From positions 1 to 58,438 of the forward strand of contig UBXM01000053.1 of assembly GCA_900469445.1 (NCBI GenBank): a stretch of 58,438 bases of DNA. The letters run 5' to 3'. The stretch's first letter is position 1, and every line of letters starts with the position of its first letter. Positions 1 through 8,645 of the stretch are shown here, piece after piece. A program made the translations under genes and the position numbers. Below the pieces are notes generated by a model that saw nothing but the letters and a program-made list of their open reading frames with translations, made no database searches and was not told the origin of the DNA. The DNA is from Hyphomicrobiales bacterium. Its GTDB lineage: Bacteria > Pseudomonadota > Alphaproteobacteria > Rhizobiales > Rhizobiaceae.

Positions 1-29
1 GAATATGGCAAAAACCTTGCGGCCTGCGT

Positions 30-57
30 CCTTCTCCCCGTCATTCCGGGGAGAAGG
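30..57 (-). terminator. Perfect 11-bp hairpin after the first binding-protein gene
   Basis: Positions 30-40 and 47-57 form an 11-bp perfect stem around a 6-nt loop. It lies about 50 nt past the stop of the minus-strand binding-protein gene at 109. On the minus strand a run of five T follows only about 15 nt later, so this is not a textbook intrinsic terminator. The arms resemble a short dispersed palindrome common between genes in rhizobia (from memory). It could act as an mRNA-stabilising or partial-termination element. Confidence 0.5.
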
Positions 58-108
58 TGCCGGCAGGCGGATGAGGGGCAAAGCCGACATCCGCCACCTG
101 GTAATGCT

Positions 109-1221
109 TTATTGCAGCGCGAGAATGAAATCCGCCACTTCGGCGCGGATTTTTGCCGTTTCTTCCGGCGCCATCTGCCAGCCCTTGAAGTCGGCGAGCG
201 GAATGGCGTCCTTGTGCGGCTTGATATCCGAGCGGGTTGCCCAGTCGCCGGCCACGTAGAAGGGCTTGAAACCGTCACCGCCGGTTTCCGTCTCGTCACC
301 CATCATGAAATCGACCGCGAGGCGGGCAGCAGCAGGGCTTGCCGGCTTCGGGTTCAGCGCCAGCAGTGCCGGGAAAACGATGCCGTTGGAAGGGGCAACG
401 TCGTTTGCCACCTGCAGCGCCCAGCCTTCATCCTCGTTGTCGCGACGATCGGAATAGCTGGTGAAGCCGATCGGCGGCTTTTCCTGGCCCTTGGCGCCGA
501 TTGCCTTGTTCACGTCGTCGGTCGAGCCGACCAGAACGAGGTCATTGGCGAACAAGTTGGTGATGAACTGCTGGCCGGCATTGTCGTTGCCGTCGGTGAG
601 TTCGATCTTCTTGCCGAACGCGGCTTCGTAGGCCGTGGCCATCTCGTCGGATTGCAAAACGATCTCGGTCATCAGGTCGAGGTAATCGCCGCGCTGCAGC
701 GGATCGACCATGATCACGCGGCCTTTCCATTCCGGCTTGGTCAGGTCCCAGAGGTTCTTGACCGGCGAACCGTTCGGGTGGGCTTCTTCGTTATACATCA
801 GCACCTTGGTGGACAGGCGCTGCGCCAGAAGCGGCGATTTGAACCCTTCGGCAAGATCACCGGCAACACGCGGCGGCACGTAAGGCGCAACCAGCTTGTT
901 GGCGAAAAGTTCGGTGAGGACCACCGGCGCATCGGAAATGTAGATCACGTCGGCTCCGGCCAAGCCGGCCTGGGCCTCGCTCTTGATGCGGGCGATCTGC
1001 TCGGTGGAGGACATGTCGAAAGTCACCATGTCGATACCCGGATAGGCGGCTTCAAAGGCCTTTTCGACACGGCCGATACGGCTGGTGAAGGCGTAAACCG
1101 TGACCTTGCCTTCCTGCTTGGCCTGCGGCAGCAGGTCGGCGGCGGACTTGGTGTCGAGGTCTTGCGCGAAGGCGGCAGTGGTCATCAGAAATGCGGCAGT
1201 AGCAGTCAGGATGCGGCGCAT
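109..1221 (-). CDS. Periplasmic ABC substrate-binding protein, AfuA/FbpA-like fold
   Basis: This 370-aa protein opens with a clear Sec signal peptide (basic MRR, hydrophobic core, cleavage expected after AFA near residue 19). The mature part starts an EGKVTVYAFTSR strand, typical of family-1/6 solute-binding proteins annotated for ferric iron, sugar phosphates, thiamine or polyamines. The motif ADVIYISDAP and a WKGRVIMVDP segment fit this cluster II fold. It would deliver a ligand to an inner-membrane ABC permease, which should lie to the left beyond position 1. The gene follows an RpiR regulator by 82 nt, so a phosphorylated sugar or sugar-like ligand is plausible. The ligand cannot be read from sequence, and the iron label often given to this family is not supported by the neighbours. 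Confidence 0.8.
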   Translation of the reverse strand: MRRILTATAAFLMTTAAFAQDLDTKSAADLLPQAKQEGKVTVYAFTSRIGRVEKAFEAAYPGIDMVTFDMSSTEQIARIKSEAQAGLAGADVIYISDAPVVLTELFANKLVAPYVPPRVAGDLAEGFKSPLLAQRLSTKVLMYNEEAHPNGSPVKNLWDLTKPEWKGRVIMVDPLQRGDYLDLMTEIVLQSDEMATAYEAAFGKKIELTDGNDNAGQQFITNLFANDLVLVGSTDDVNKAIGAKGQEKPPIGFTSYSDRRDNEDEGWALQVANDVAPSNGIVFPALLALNPKPASPAAARLAVDFMMGDETETGGDGFKPFYVAGDWATRSDIKPHKDAIPLADFKGWQMAPEETAKIRAEVADFILALQ

Positions 1222-1303
1222 GGGAGTGGCTCCGTTGTTGGGTTCGGAGTGTCCTGTAAGGTGTTCTTGCTACAGTTTTATGACGTGCAAGTTTTCTTGC
1301 AAG

Positions 1304-2161
1304 TCAGGTTTCGAATCTTGCGATCAGCTCGCCCAGGCGGTCGAGCGTGGCCAGCGCTTCGGGCCCACGCCGCTCCGCCAGCGCGAGGATGATGGCATTG
1401 CAGATCGCCATCGGTACGGTCAGTGTCTGAAAACTGTCGGGCATGCCGGCGCGCGGTGCGGAAAGAAGCACATCGGGACTGGGGCTCAGCGCTGGCCCGA
1501 TCGTGCCGGAAATCACCACCGTCGTCGCTTGGGTTTCTGTGGCCACCCGCATCAATCGCTCATAATCCGGCGGCTGCCGACGAAAGGCAAAAACCAGCAG
1601 CGCATCGTCTGCGGAAAGCGTCAGCATCTGTTCGGCAAGATCGCGCGGGCTGCCGGACAGCGGATGGCTGTCGATGCCCAACCGCCGCAACCGGCGTTCC
1701 ATCAGCACGGAAAGGACCTCGGCATTGCCGTGGCCATAAATGAACACACGCCGGCAATCGAGTTTTTCTGCGGCTTCCAGAATGCGGGCATCGGAAATGT
1801 GGTCGGTCATGGCCGTCAGCGCGGCCAATTCGCTTGCCACAAGAAGCGGCAGAAAACCTTGGGCGCGGGCATCGTTCAGCGTTGCGGAGATGCGCTCGGC
1901 GGGATCGGCGACTTTTAGAAATTCGCGGCGCAACTCGTCGCGAAATTCGCCGTAGGAGGCGAAACCCAGCTTGCGGGCAAGCCGCGAGGTCGTTGCCTCA
2001 TGCACGCCCAGCCGCGCGGCGAACTCGCTCGACGTGCCGATCGCCACTTCGCGCGGCGCGCGCATCAGTTCCGAGATCAGTTTCTGCTCGGTCGAGGTCA
2101 GGCTGCCGGCGACAGCCTGAACACGCTCTATCATTGCCTTGTATGTAACAACTTTGGACAT
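1304..2161 (-). CDS. MurR/RpiR-family transcriptional regulator
   Basis: The protein is 285 aa from the start MSKVVTYKAM. The frame stays open upstream to 2224, but those extra residues are basic and unlike the family. An N-terminal helix-turn-helix of the RpiR type (about residues 5-80, with the segment SEFAARLGVHEATTSRLARKLGF) is followed by a SIS phosphosugar-binding domain (about 125-260, with RVFIYGHGNAE). Such proteins sense phosphosugars and usually control the adjacent transport or catabolic genes. It sits between the M24 peptidase gene and the binding-protein gene on the same strand, so it probably regulates this minus-strand group. The inducer is unknown. Confidence 0.85.
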   Translation of the reverse strand: MSKVVTYKAMIERVQAVAGSLTSTEQKLISELMRAPREVAIGTSSEFAARLGVHEATTSRLARKLGFASYGEFRDELRREFLKVADPAERISATLNDARAQGFLPLLVASELAALTAMTDHISDARILEAAEKLDCRRVFIYGHGNAEVLSVLMERRLRRLGIDSHPLSGSPRDLAEQMLTLSADDALLVFAFRRQPPDYERLMRVATETQATTVVISGTIGPALSPSPDVLLSAPRAGMPDSFQTLTVPMAICNAIILALAERRGPEALATLDRLGELIARFET

Positions 2162-2308
2162 GGGATACCGCGCGCGTTGAACTTTCATTCGGGCTAGCGC
2201 GCAGTGGCCTGAAAAGCAACGCAAGGAAAGAATGATTTGTCTTGCATGCCCGTGACAGATGCATCGAAGATGCCGACCAATCGTGTCGGCGTCTTCTCCC
2301 GCCGGGTG

Positions 2309-3511
2309 TCAGCCGAAGGGCTTGTCGATCGAATGGGCCGGCTCGGTGAAGAAGATCGGGCCTTCTTCGGACATGTAGATGATGTCTTCCAGACGCACGC
2401 CGCATTCGCCATAGACGCAAAGCATGGGTTCGTCGGAAAAGACCATGCCGGGCTCAAGCTTCGTCTTGTTGCCACGCACGATGAACGGGGTTTCGTGCAG
2501 GTCCATGCCCAGCCCGTGGCCGGTGCGATGCGGCAGGCCGGGCACCTGATAATCCGGGCCGTAACCGGCCTGCGTCAAAACCTTGCGGGCGGCGGTATCG
2601 ATATCCTCGCAGGGGGACCCCAATTGGGCCGCGTCGAAGGCAGCGCGATGGGCCTGCTTTTCCATGTTCCAGAGTTCGCGCTGGCGCTCGGTCGGTTCAC
2701 CGAAGACATAGGTGCGGGTGATATCCGAGCAATACCGATGGATATGGGCGCCGAGATCGATCAGCACCATGTCGCCCTTGTTAAGCGTCTGGGCATAGGG
2801 CACGCCATGCGGATAGGCGGTCGCCTCGCCGAACTGCGCGGCGGCGAAGACATGGCGCATGCCGAGCTTTGCATGGGCGGCGGCAATGAAATCCGTCACT
2901 TCCGTGGTCGAAACACCTTCGTAAAGCCCTTCCCAAACGGCCTTGTGGACGCGCAGGCTGGCGCTCATCGCCGTCTGGATGATGGCGATTTCGGTTTTCG
3001 ATTTGATCTGCCGGCACCGGGCGATCAGATCGGCGGCACCGATGATCGTCAGCCGCGCGCCGATATGAGCGGTAATCGGGCTTGAGAACATGAACGGCGT
3101 GGCGGGGTCGAAGGCGAGCGTCCTGCCTTCTGCCGTCAGTCCGCAGATCAGCTCCGCGACGAGCAGGGCTGGATCTTCATGCTCTTCCCATGTGGCGATT
3201 TCGCCTTCGATCCTGATCAGCGTTATCGTCTTTGGCTCCTCGAAGGCGGGGCTGATATAGATCGGCGCGCCGGTCGAAGGAATGATCGCACCATGCAGGC
3301 GTTCGCTGGCACCGAGCGTCATGCCGGTGAAATAGGTGAGGCTGGTCGAGGTATCGAGATAAACGGCCTTCACACCCGCTTCCCGCATCAGGCCCTGCAG
3401 CTTGGCGATACGGGCCTGCAGTTCCTCGATCGAGATCGGCGTAACGGCGGCTGCGATATTCTCAAATTCGGCAAGTGACTGTTCGAAGGACTTGTAGACT
3501 GGGGCACTCAT
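2309..3511 (-). CDS. M24-family metallopeptidase (Xaa-Pro aminopeptidase/creatinase fold)
   Basis: This 400-aa protein has an N-terminal creatinase-like domain (about 30-160) and a C-terminal pita-bread catalytic domain. The five expected metal ligands are all present: D252 and D263 in the LIDLGAHIHRYCSDITRTYVF segment, H332 in RTGHGLGMD, E361 in SDEP and E375 in VRLEDI. It should therefore be an active dinuclear metal hydrolase, cleaving an X-Pro or similar amide bond in the cytoplasm since no signal peptide is seen. It lies 48 nt downstream of the Ade-like amidohydrolase gene, so both may act on one imported nitrogenous compound. The exact substrate is unknown; creatinase and dipeptidase relatives share the same motifs. 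Confidence 0.85.
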   Translation of the reverse strand: MSAPVYKSFEQSLAEFENIAAAVTPISIEELQARIAKLQGLMREAGVKAVYLDTSTSLTYFTGMTLGASERLHGAIIPSTGAPIYISPAFEEPKTITLIRIEGEIATWEEHEDPALLVAELICGLTAEGRTLAFDPATPFMFSSPITAHIGARLTIIGAADLIARCRQIKSKTEIAIIQTAMSASLRVHKAVWEGLYEGVSTTEVTDFIAAAHAKLGMRHVFAAAQFGEATAYPHGVPYAQTLNKGDMVLIDLGAHIHRYCSDITRTYVFGEPTERQRELWNMEKQAHRAAFDAAQLGSPCEDIDTAARKVLTQAGYGPDYQVPGLPHRTGHGLGMDLHETPFIVRGNKTKLEPGMVFSDEPMLCVYGECGVRLEDIIYMSEEGPIFFTEPAHSIDKPFG

Positions 3512-3559
3512 GGTCTTGTTTCCGAAAGTTGGCCGGTATCGGCATGCTATGGTGTGAGC

Positions 3560-5425
3560 TTAAAAGACGACGGGATGGGTGGCGCCGGTCTCGACATTGA
3601 CGAGGCCTTGCGGGGCATGATCGCTCGGCGCGACGAGCACCCAGCGCCACGGCGCGCAGGTGAGCGTGGCGAAGGCCAGCCGTTCCGGGAAACCGGCAAA
3701 CCAGCGCGGATGGAAACTCGGCTCATACATCCAGTCGACCTTTTCGCCCTCGGCATAAAGCGCCTGCATTTCCTCATGCAGGTCTTCCGCCGCACGGCAG
3801 CTCATCAGGCCGGCGACCTCGTAGCGCACGCGGGCAACGACCTTTCCTTCGCGCACCAGCGCCCAGCCGCCGTCATTGTCGGCAACCGCGTTGACCGCCT
3901 TCGCCATGGCTTCGTCGGAAGAACCGACGCACCAGATATTATGCTTGTCATGCGCCATGGAGCAGGCAAGCGCCGTCTCCGGCGTTGATGGCCCGCAGCC
4001 GAGCCAGAACATTTTCGAAACCGCGGCCTTGCCGGAAAAGCGGTCGATGACGGAGAATTTGGTGATGTTGCGGGCATGGTCCCGCTGGACGTGCCCGTCC
4101 CTGACCGGCAGCTCGAAGGTCAGAAAGTCGTCGGTCCAGTGGAAGGGGCGAAGCACCGCCGCCGTCATCGTCTCGCGGCCGGGTTCGGCCTTGATGGCGA
4201 AGTCTTCCGCCGTCAGATCGCGGCCGATATTGATGGTTTTCGTCGCCCATTCCGGCCAGTCGATCTTCGGCACGTCCGGCAAATAGGTCTTGCCGTCGGA
4301 GACCTGCTTGCCATCGGCCCAGACCTTGGCGATTTCAAATTTCTCGACATCCGACAGAAGCACGATATCGGCATAACGGCCGGGCGCGATCGAGCCGACC
4401 CAGGGGGTGAGGCGCATGTGGCGGGCGGGGTTGATCGTCACGCACTGGATGGCGATTTCCGGCGCGAGACCCGCCTCGATGGCGAGACGCACATTGTGGT
4501 CGGTGGCGCCGAGCTTGAGCGTATCGGAGGCGGAACGGTCGTCCGTGGTGAGCGCGATCTGCGACCAGTCGGCAAGGCCGCGATCGAGAAGACCCTTGAT
4601 CACTTCCGGCAGGCTGTGCGGGCGAAGTTCCATGAACAGGCCGTGGGTGAGCTTGTCCCAGAATTCTTCCGGCGTCCATGCTTCATGGTCGGAGGCAAGG
4701 CCTGCTGCGGCAAAGGCGTTGATCGACGGCAGATCGCGAATGCCGGCGGCATGGCCCTCGACGACGGCCCGCTTTTCGAATGTGGCGCGGATCATGCCCC
4801 AAAGGCGTTCATGCGAGGGGTTTTCCGGGTTCCAGACGGCCGGCCAGTCCATCACCTCGTCGAGACCGGCGGTCATCAGGCTTTGCTGCAGGAAGGTTTT
4901 CTGCTCGTCATACCCGAGATAACCGCCGCCATGTTCGTAAGCGGTCGGGGGAACGGCGGAGCCGGGCAGGGGAAAAATCTTCAGCGGCGAACCCGCCTCG
5001 CGGGCCTTCAGCCAGAATTCCAGCGTCTTTGCGCCGTTGACATTGGAAAATTCGTGGCTGGCCTCGCAGGTCCAGGTATTGCCGCGGGGCAGAACAAGGG
5101 CGGCTTCCCATTCCGGCGTCAGATGCGAGCTTTCGATATGCTTGTGAACCTCGCCGAGGCCCGGGACGGCAGCAAGATCCGGCTCGTGAACACGAAGCGC
5201 CACCTCGCCCGGATAAGAACCGGCATTGCCGACATAGGCAATACGACGGTCCTTGATGATGATTTCCTGATCTTGCGACCATGTGCGAGTGGCGACATCG
5301 AGAAGCCGCCCGACCCGCAGCGCCACATCGGCCTTCTCCTTGCCGAGCGCAACCAGCGTCAGGCGCTGGCGGATCCGCACTTCGTTGTCGGCGTCAATGG
5401 TGGTGTCTCGAATTTCAACTGGCAT
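3560..5425 (-). CDS. Adenine-deaminase-like amidohydrolase, divergent
   Basis: This 621-aa protein follows the Ade (EC 3.5.4.2) architecture: an amidohydrolase barrel, then a C-terminal adenine-deaminase domain (about 430-600). The metal motif is H94-x-H96-x-E98-SS. The conserved ASHEF, VVEGHAAG, ASDHE and TTDDR segments match positions used by Ade for metal and purine binding. The usual PGFID before the first His is PGLGE here, so one strongly conserved Asp is replaced by Glu. It is divergently transcribed from adhE and may lead a minus-strand operon with the M24 peptidase, the RpiR regulator and the binding protein. Adenine to hypoxanthine is the default reaction. The divergence and the peptidase neighbour leave room for a different substrate. 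Confidence 0.75.
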   Translation of the reverse strand: MPVEIRDTTIDADNEVRIRQRLTLVALGKEKADVALRVGRLLDVATRTWSQDQEIIIKDRRIAYVGNAGSYPGEVALRVHEPDLAAVPGLGEVHKHIESSHLTPEWEAALVLPRGNTWTCEASHEFSNVNGAKTLEFWLKAREAGSPLKIFPLPGSAVPPTAYEHGGGYLGYDEQKTFLQQSLMTAGLDEVMDWPAVWNPENPSHERLWGMIRATFEKRAVVEGHAAGIRDLPSINAFAAAGLASDHEAWTPEEFWDKLTHGLFMELRPHSLPEVIKGLLDRGLADWSQIALTTDDRSASDTLKLGATDHNVRLAIEAGLAPEIAIQCVTINPARHMRLTPWVGSIAPGRYADIVLLSDVEKFEIAKVWADGKQVSDGKTYLPDVPKIDWPEWATKTINIGRDLTAEDFAIKAEPGRETMTAAVLRPFHWTDDFLTFELPVRDGHVQRDHARNITKFSVIDRFSGKAAVSKMFWLGCGPSTPETALACSMAHDKHNIWCVGSSDEAMAKAVNAVADNDGGWALVREGKVVARVRYEVAGLMSCRAAEDLHEEMQALYAEGEKVDWMYEPSFHPRWFAGFPERLAFATLTCAPWRWVLVAPSDHAPQGLVNVETGATHPVVF

Positions 5426-5489
5426 GGTCTTCTCTGCGTCGCATTTTCCTGGTCGCGGGCCTGCAGTGATAGTCCGTGACGGCAGCCAG

Positions 5490-5506
5490 TCAACCGTCGA
5501 AGTTGA
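5490..5506. promoter_or_regulatory. TCAAC-N7-GTTGA inverted repeat between ade-like gene and adhE
   Basis: The arms at 5490-5494 and 5502-5506 form a perfect 5+5 palindrome with a 7-nt centre, 65 nt upstream of the Ade-like start and 222 nt upstream of adhE. Its position suits an operator for the minus-strand promoter. No regulator is identified; RpiR-family sites of similar form exist, but this is only a candidate. Confidence 0.3.
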
Positions 5507-5559
5507 TTGAGCCGGGTTGAAGACTGCCCTTCCGCTTTTCGCTGCCTGTCAAGCGAAAA

Positions 5560-5573
5560 TTGATCTGCCTCAA
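5560..5573. promoter_or_regulatory. FNR/FixK-type box upstream of adhE
   Basis: The 14-mer TTGATCTGCCTCAA carries the perfect core TTGA-N6-TCAA of the FNR/FixK/FnrN site and one mismatch to the extended consensus TTGAT-N4-ATCAA. It is the only such site I noticed here, 155 nt before the adhE start codon. A class II activation geometry would put the transcript start near 5608 and leave about 120 nt of leader. Control of the fermentative enzyme AdhE by oxygen limitation would make physiological sense. Confidence 0.5.
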
Positions 5574-5728
5574 CGCGAGGTTTTACCGCAGCGACATAGT
5601 TGCCATAAGCCCCGTGAGCCGCTTGCGTCCTGGTCGCGTTGGTCCAGTATCCAGTCTTCTAAATCGATTAGTACGCGCCATAAGCGCGGTAAAATATGCA
5701 CCATGATACAATTTGAGGTGGAATTATC

Positions 5729-8386
5729 ATGACAGTTAGCACGATTGCTGATCTGAATACGCTGGTTGCGCGGGTCGAGGCAGCGCAGAAAACCTATGCG
5801 GGTTTCAGCCAGGAGCAGGTCGACGAGATTTTTCGCAACGCGGCGCTTGCGGCTGCCAATGCGCGTATCCCGCTCGCCAAGATGGCGGTTGAGGAAACCG
5901 GCATGGGGGTGATGGAGGACAAGGTGGTGAAGAACCATTTTGCCTCGGAATATATCTACAACAAATACAAGGACGAGAAGACCTGCGGTATTCTCTCCGA
6001 AGAGCCGGAATACGGGATTGCAACGGTTGCCGAACCGATCGGCCTGATCTGCGCCATCGTGCCGACCACCAACCCGACCTCGACGGCGATCTTCAAGGCG
6101 CTGATTGCGCTGAAGACCCGTAACGGCATCGTCTTTTCGCCGCATCCGCGCGCCAGGCGGGCAACCTGCGAGGCAGCCCGTCTCGTGCTGGAGGCAGCCG
6201 TCAAGGCCGGTGCGCCGAAGGACATTATCGGCTGGATCGATGAGCCGAGCGTCGAGCTTTCCAATGCGCTGATGCATCATCCGGCAATCGACCTGATCCT
6301 GGCAACCGGCGGACCGGGCATGGTCAAGGCCGCCTATTCGTCCGGCAAGCCGGCGATCGGCGTCGGCGCCGGCAATACACCGGCGGTCATCGATGAATTT
6401 GCCGACATCAAGCGCGCGGTGGCCTCCATCCTGATGTCGAAGACCTTCGACAATGGTGTCGTCTGCGCTTCGGAACAGTCGGTCGTCGTGGTGGACAAGG
6501 TTTATGATGCCGTGCGCGAGCGCTTCCGCAGCCATGGCGGTTACGTGCTTTCGGATAACGAAGCCGGTGCGATCAAGAACCTGATCCTCAAAAAGGGTTC
6601 GATCAATGCCGAGATCGTCGGCCAGTCGGCGGGCAAGATCGCTGCAATGGCGTGCTTCGAAGCGCCGGTCGGAACCAAGGTGCTGATCGCCGAAGTCGAT
6701 GCGATCGACGAGACCGAACCCTTCGCCTACGAGAAGCTGTCGCCGCTTCTGGCCATGTACAAGGCGAAGGACTTCGACGAGGCCTGCGACAAGGCCGAGG
6801 CGCTGGTCGCCTTTGGCGGCGTCGGTCATACCTCGGTTCTCTATACCGACCAGGATCTGCAGCCCGAGCGTATCGCCACCTATGGCGCGAAAATGAAGAC
6901 CTCGCGCATCCTGATCAACTCGCCGGCCTCGCATGGCGGCATCGGTGACCTCTACAACTTCCGTCTCGCACCGTCGCTGACGCTCGGTTGCGGCTCCTGG
7001 GGTGGCAACTCGATCTCGGAAAATGTCGGCCCGCAGCATCTGATCAACAGGAAGACAGTCGCCATGCGCGCCGAGAACATGCTCTGGCACAAGCTGCCGC
7101 CTTCGATCTATTTCCGCCGCGGCAGCCTGCCGTTTGCGCTCGAAGACCTGAAGGACAAGAAGCGCTGCCTGATCGTCACCGACCGGTTTTTGTTCGAGAA
7201 CGGCAATGTCAACGACACGATCCGCATCCTGAAAGATCTCGGTCTCGAGGTCGAAGTCTTCTTCGAGGTCAATGCCGACCCGACGCTTGCGGTGGTGCGC
7301 AAGGCAACGGCGCTTGCCAATGCCTTCCAGCCGGACCTGATCCTGGCGGTCGGGGGCGGCTCGCCGATGGATGCGGCCAAGATCATGTGGGTGATGTACG
7401 AGCACCCGGATGTCGAGTTCACCGATCTGGCGCTGCGCTTCATGGATATCCGCAAGCGCATCTACCGTTTCCCGACGCTCGGCAAGAAGGCCATGTTCGT
7501 CGCCGTTCCGACGACCTCGGGCACCGGTTCGGAAGTCACCCCGTTCGCGGTGGTGACCGACGAGCAGACCGGCATCAAATACCCGATCGCCGACTACCAG
7601 CTGACGCCGCATATGGCGATCGTCGACGCCAATCTCGTTATGAGCATGCCGAAGTCGCTGACCGCCCATGGCGGCATCGATGCGGTGACGCATGCGCTGG
7701 AAGCCTATGTCTCGGTCATGGCCAACGAATATTCGGATGGTCAGGCGCTGCAGGCGCTGAAACTGCTCAAGGCCTATCTTCCTTCGGCCTACAAGAATGG
7801 CGCCAAGGACCCCAAGGCGCGCGAGCAGGTTCACAATGCCGCAACGCTTGCCGGCATCGCCTTCGCCAACGCCTTTCTCGGCGTGTGCCATTCGATGGCG
7901 CACAAGATCGGCGCGGAGTTCCACCTGCCGCATGGCCTGTCGAACGCGCTTCTGATCTCCAATGTCGTCCGTTACAACGCGGTCGACAATCCGAGCAAGC
8001 AGGCGGCGTTCAGCCAGTATGATAGGCCGAAGGCGCTATGCCGTTATGCCGAGATCGCCCAGCATCTCGGTCTCGGCGGCAAGAATGATGCGGCGTCCGT
8101 CGAAAACCTGGTGCAATGGCTGGAACAGCTGAAAAAGGATCTCGACATTCCCGCCTCGATCCAGGCGGCCGGTGTCGGTGAAGCCGACTTCATGGCCAAG
8201 GTCGACAAGCTGGCCGAGATGGCATTCGACGACCAGTGCACGGGCGCCAACCCGCGTTATCCGCTGATCGCTGAAATCCGCGACGTGCTGATCGCGAGCT
8301 TCCATGGCGATGCCTATGTCGAGGAGCAGAAGGAAAAGCCCGCCGGCAAGGAGCCGCGCGTGGTGCCCATCAAGGCAAAGGGCTAA
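5729..8386 (+). CDS. adhE: Bifunctional acetaldehyde-CoA/alcohol dehydrogenase AdhE
   Basis: The 885-aa product matches the length and two-domain order of enterobacterial AdhE. The N-terminal CoA-acylating aldehyde dehydrogenase (about 1-440) has its catalytic Cys246 in the motif FDNGVVCASEQ. The C-terminal iron-dependent alcohol dehydrogenase (about 450-870) has the His-rich HGIDAVTHALEAY and HSMAHKIGAEFHLPHG segments. It converts acetyl-CoA to ethanol through acetaldehyde with two NADH, in the cytoplasm, usually as spirosome filaments. The start is supported by GAGGTG eight nt upstream. AdhE is unusual in a mostly aerobic rhizobial setting, and the FNR-type box upstream suggests expression under low oxygen. 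It stands alone, with no pyruvate-formate lyase nearby. Confidence 0.95.
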   Translation: MTVSTIADLNTLVARVEAAQKTYAGFSQEQVDEIFRNAALAAANARIPLAKMAVEETGMGVMEDKVVKNHFASEYIYNKYKDEKTCGILSEEPEYGIATVAEPIGLICAIVPTTNPTSTAIFKALIALKTRNGIVFSPHPRARRATCEAARLVLEAAVKAGAPKDIIGWIDEPSVELSNALMHHPAIDLILATGGPGMVKAAYSSGKPAIGVGAGNTPAVIDEFADIKRAVASILMSKTFDNGVVCASEQSVVVVDKVYDAVRERFRSHGGYVLSDNEAGAIKNLILKKGSINAEIVGQSAGKIAAMACFEAPVGTKVLIAEVDAIDETEPFAYEKLSPLLAMYKAKDFDEACDKAEALVAFGGVGHTSVLYTDQDLQPERIATYGAKMKTSRILINSPASHGGIGDLYNFRLAPSLTLGCGSWGGNSISENVGPQHLINRKTVAMRAENMLWHKLPPSIYFRRGSLPFALEDLKDKKRCLIVTDRFLFENGNVNDTIRILKDLGLEVEVFFEVNADPTLAVVRKATALANAFQPDLILAVGGGSPMDAAKIMWVMYEHPDVEFTDLALRFMDIRKRIYRFPTLGKKAMFVAVPTTSGTGSEVTPFAVVTDEQTGIKYPIADYQLTPHMAIVDANLVMSMPKSLTAHGGIDAVTHALEAYVSVMANEYSDGQALQALKLLKAYLPSAYKNGAKDPKAREQVHNAATLAGIAFANAFLGVCHSMAHKIGAEFHLPHGLSNALLISNVVRYNAVDNPSKQAAFSQYDRPKALCRYAEIAQHLGLGGKNDAASVENLVQWLEQLKKDLDIPASIQAAGVGEADFMAKVDKLAEMAFDDQCTGANPRYPLIAEIRDVLIASFHGDAYVEEQKEKPAGKEPRVVPIKAKG

Positions 8387-8397
8387 ATCCGCGGGCG

Positions 8398-8425
8398 GGA
8401 GGCTCACCCCGGTGTGGCAGCCTCC
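8398..8425. terminator. Small hairpin after adhE
   Basis: GGAGGCT (8398-8404) and AGCCTCC (8419-8425) can pair across a 14-nt loop, beginning 12 nt after the adhE stop. No T-run follows, so termination strength is uncertain. Confidence 0.35.
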
Positions 8426-8436
8426 GGCATAAATCA

Positions 8437-8472
8437 GCCTGCCTGCCGAACGGAAGTGATCGGCAGGCAGGC
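8437..8472. terminator. 12-bp perfect inverted repeat between convergent adhE and ribB
   Basis: GCCTGCCTGCCG (8437-8448) and its exact complement (8461-8472) form a 12-bp stem with a 12-nt loop. It lies about 50 nt after adhE and about 175 nt past the ribB stop on the other strand. A bidirectional terminator or transcription block between the convergent genes is the likely role. No strong T-run is present on either side. Confidence 0.5.
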
Positions 8473-8540
8473 CGGATAGCTGGAACGAGTTCGGCCGGGA
8501 TGAAATATTCGGCGATGAGGCTACCGCAAGCGAACGCGAT

Positions 8541-8573
8541 AAGAGCCCGATCATGGAAAATGACCGGGCTCTT
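8541..8573. terminator. AAGAGCCCG hairpin downstream of ribB
   Basis: AAGAGCCCG (8541-8549) pairs with CGGGCTCTT (8565-8573), and the stem can extend by a few pairs past one mismatch. It sits about 70 nt beyond the ribB stop (8646) on the minus strand, ending in CTCTTATC, and is a candidate ribB terminator. Confidence 0.45.
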
Positions 8574-8645
8574 ACATCTAGAGCAACGCGCAACAGGCGC
8601 TTGCTTTATGGAAAAAGCACCCGCCCGAAGGCAGCACCGAAGATA

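Noticed and set aside
109..1221. Iron(III) transport for the first binding protein
   Set aside because: The family label is broad. An RpiR regulator and amidohydrolase/peptidase neighbours do not suggest iron, and no Fur-like site was noticed.
5570..7933. 787-codon open frame on the minus strand across adhE
   Set aside because: It is antisense to the highly conserved AdhE, its translation is Arg/His-rich with no domain, and long antisense frames are expected in high-GC DNA.
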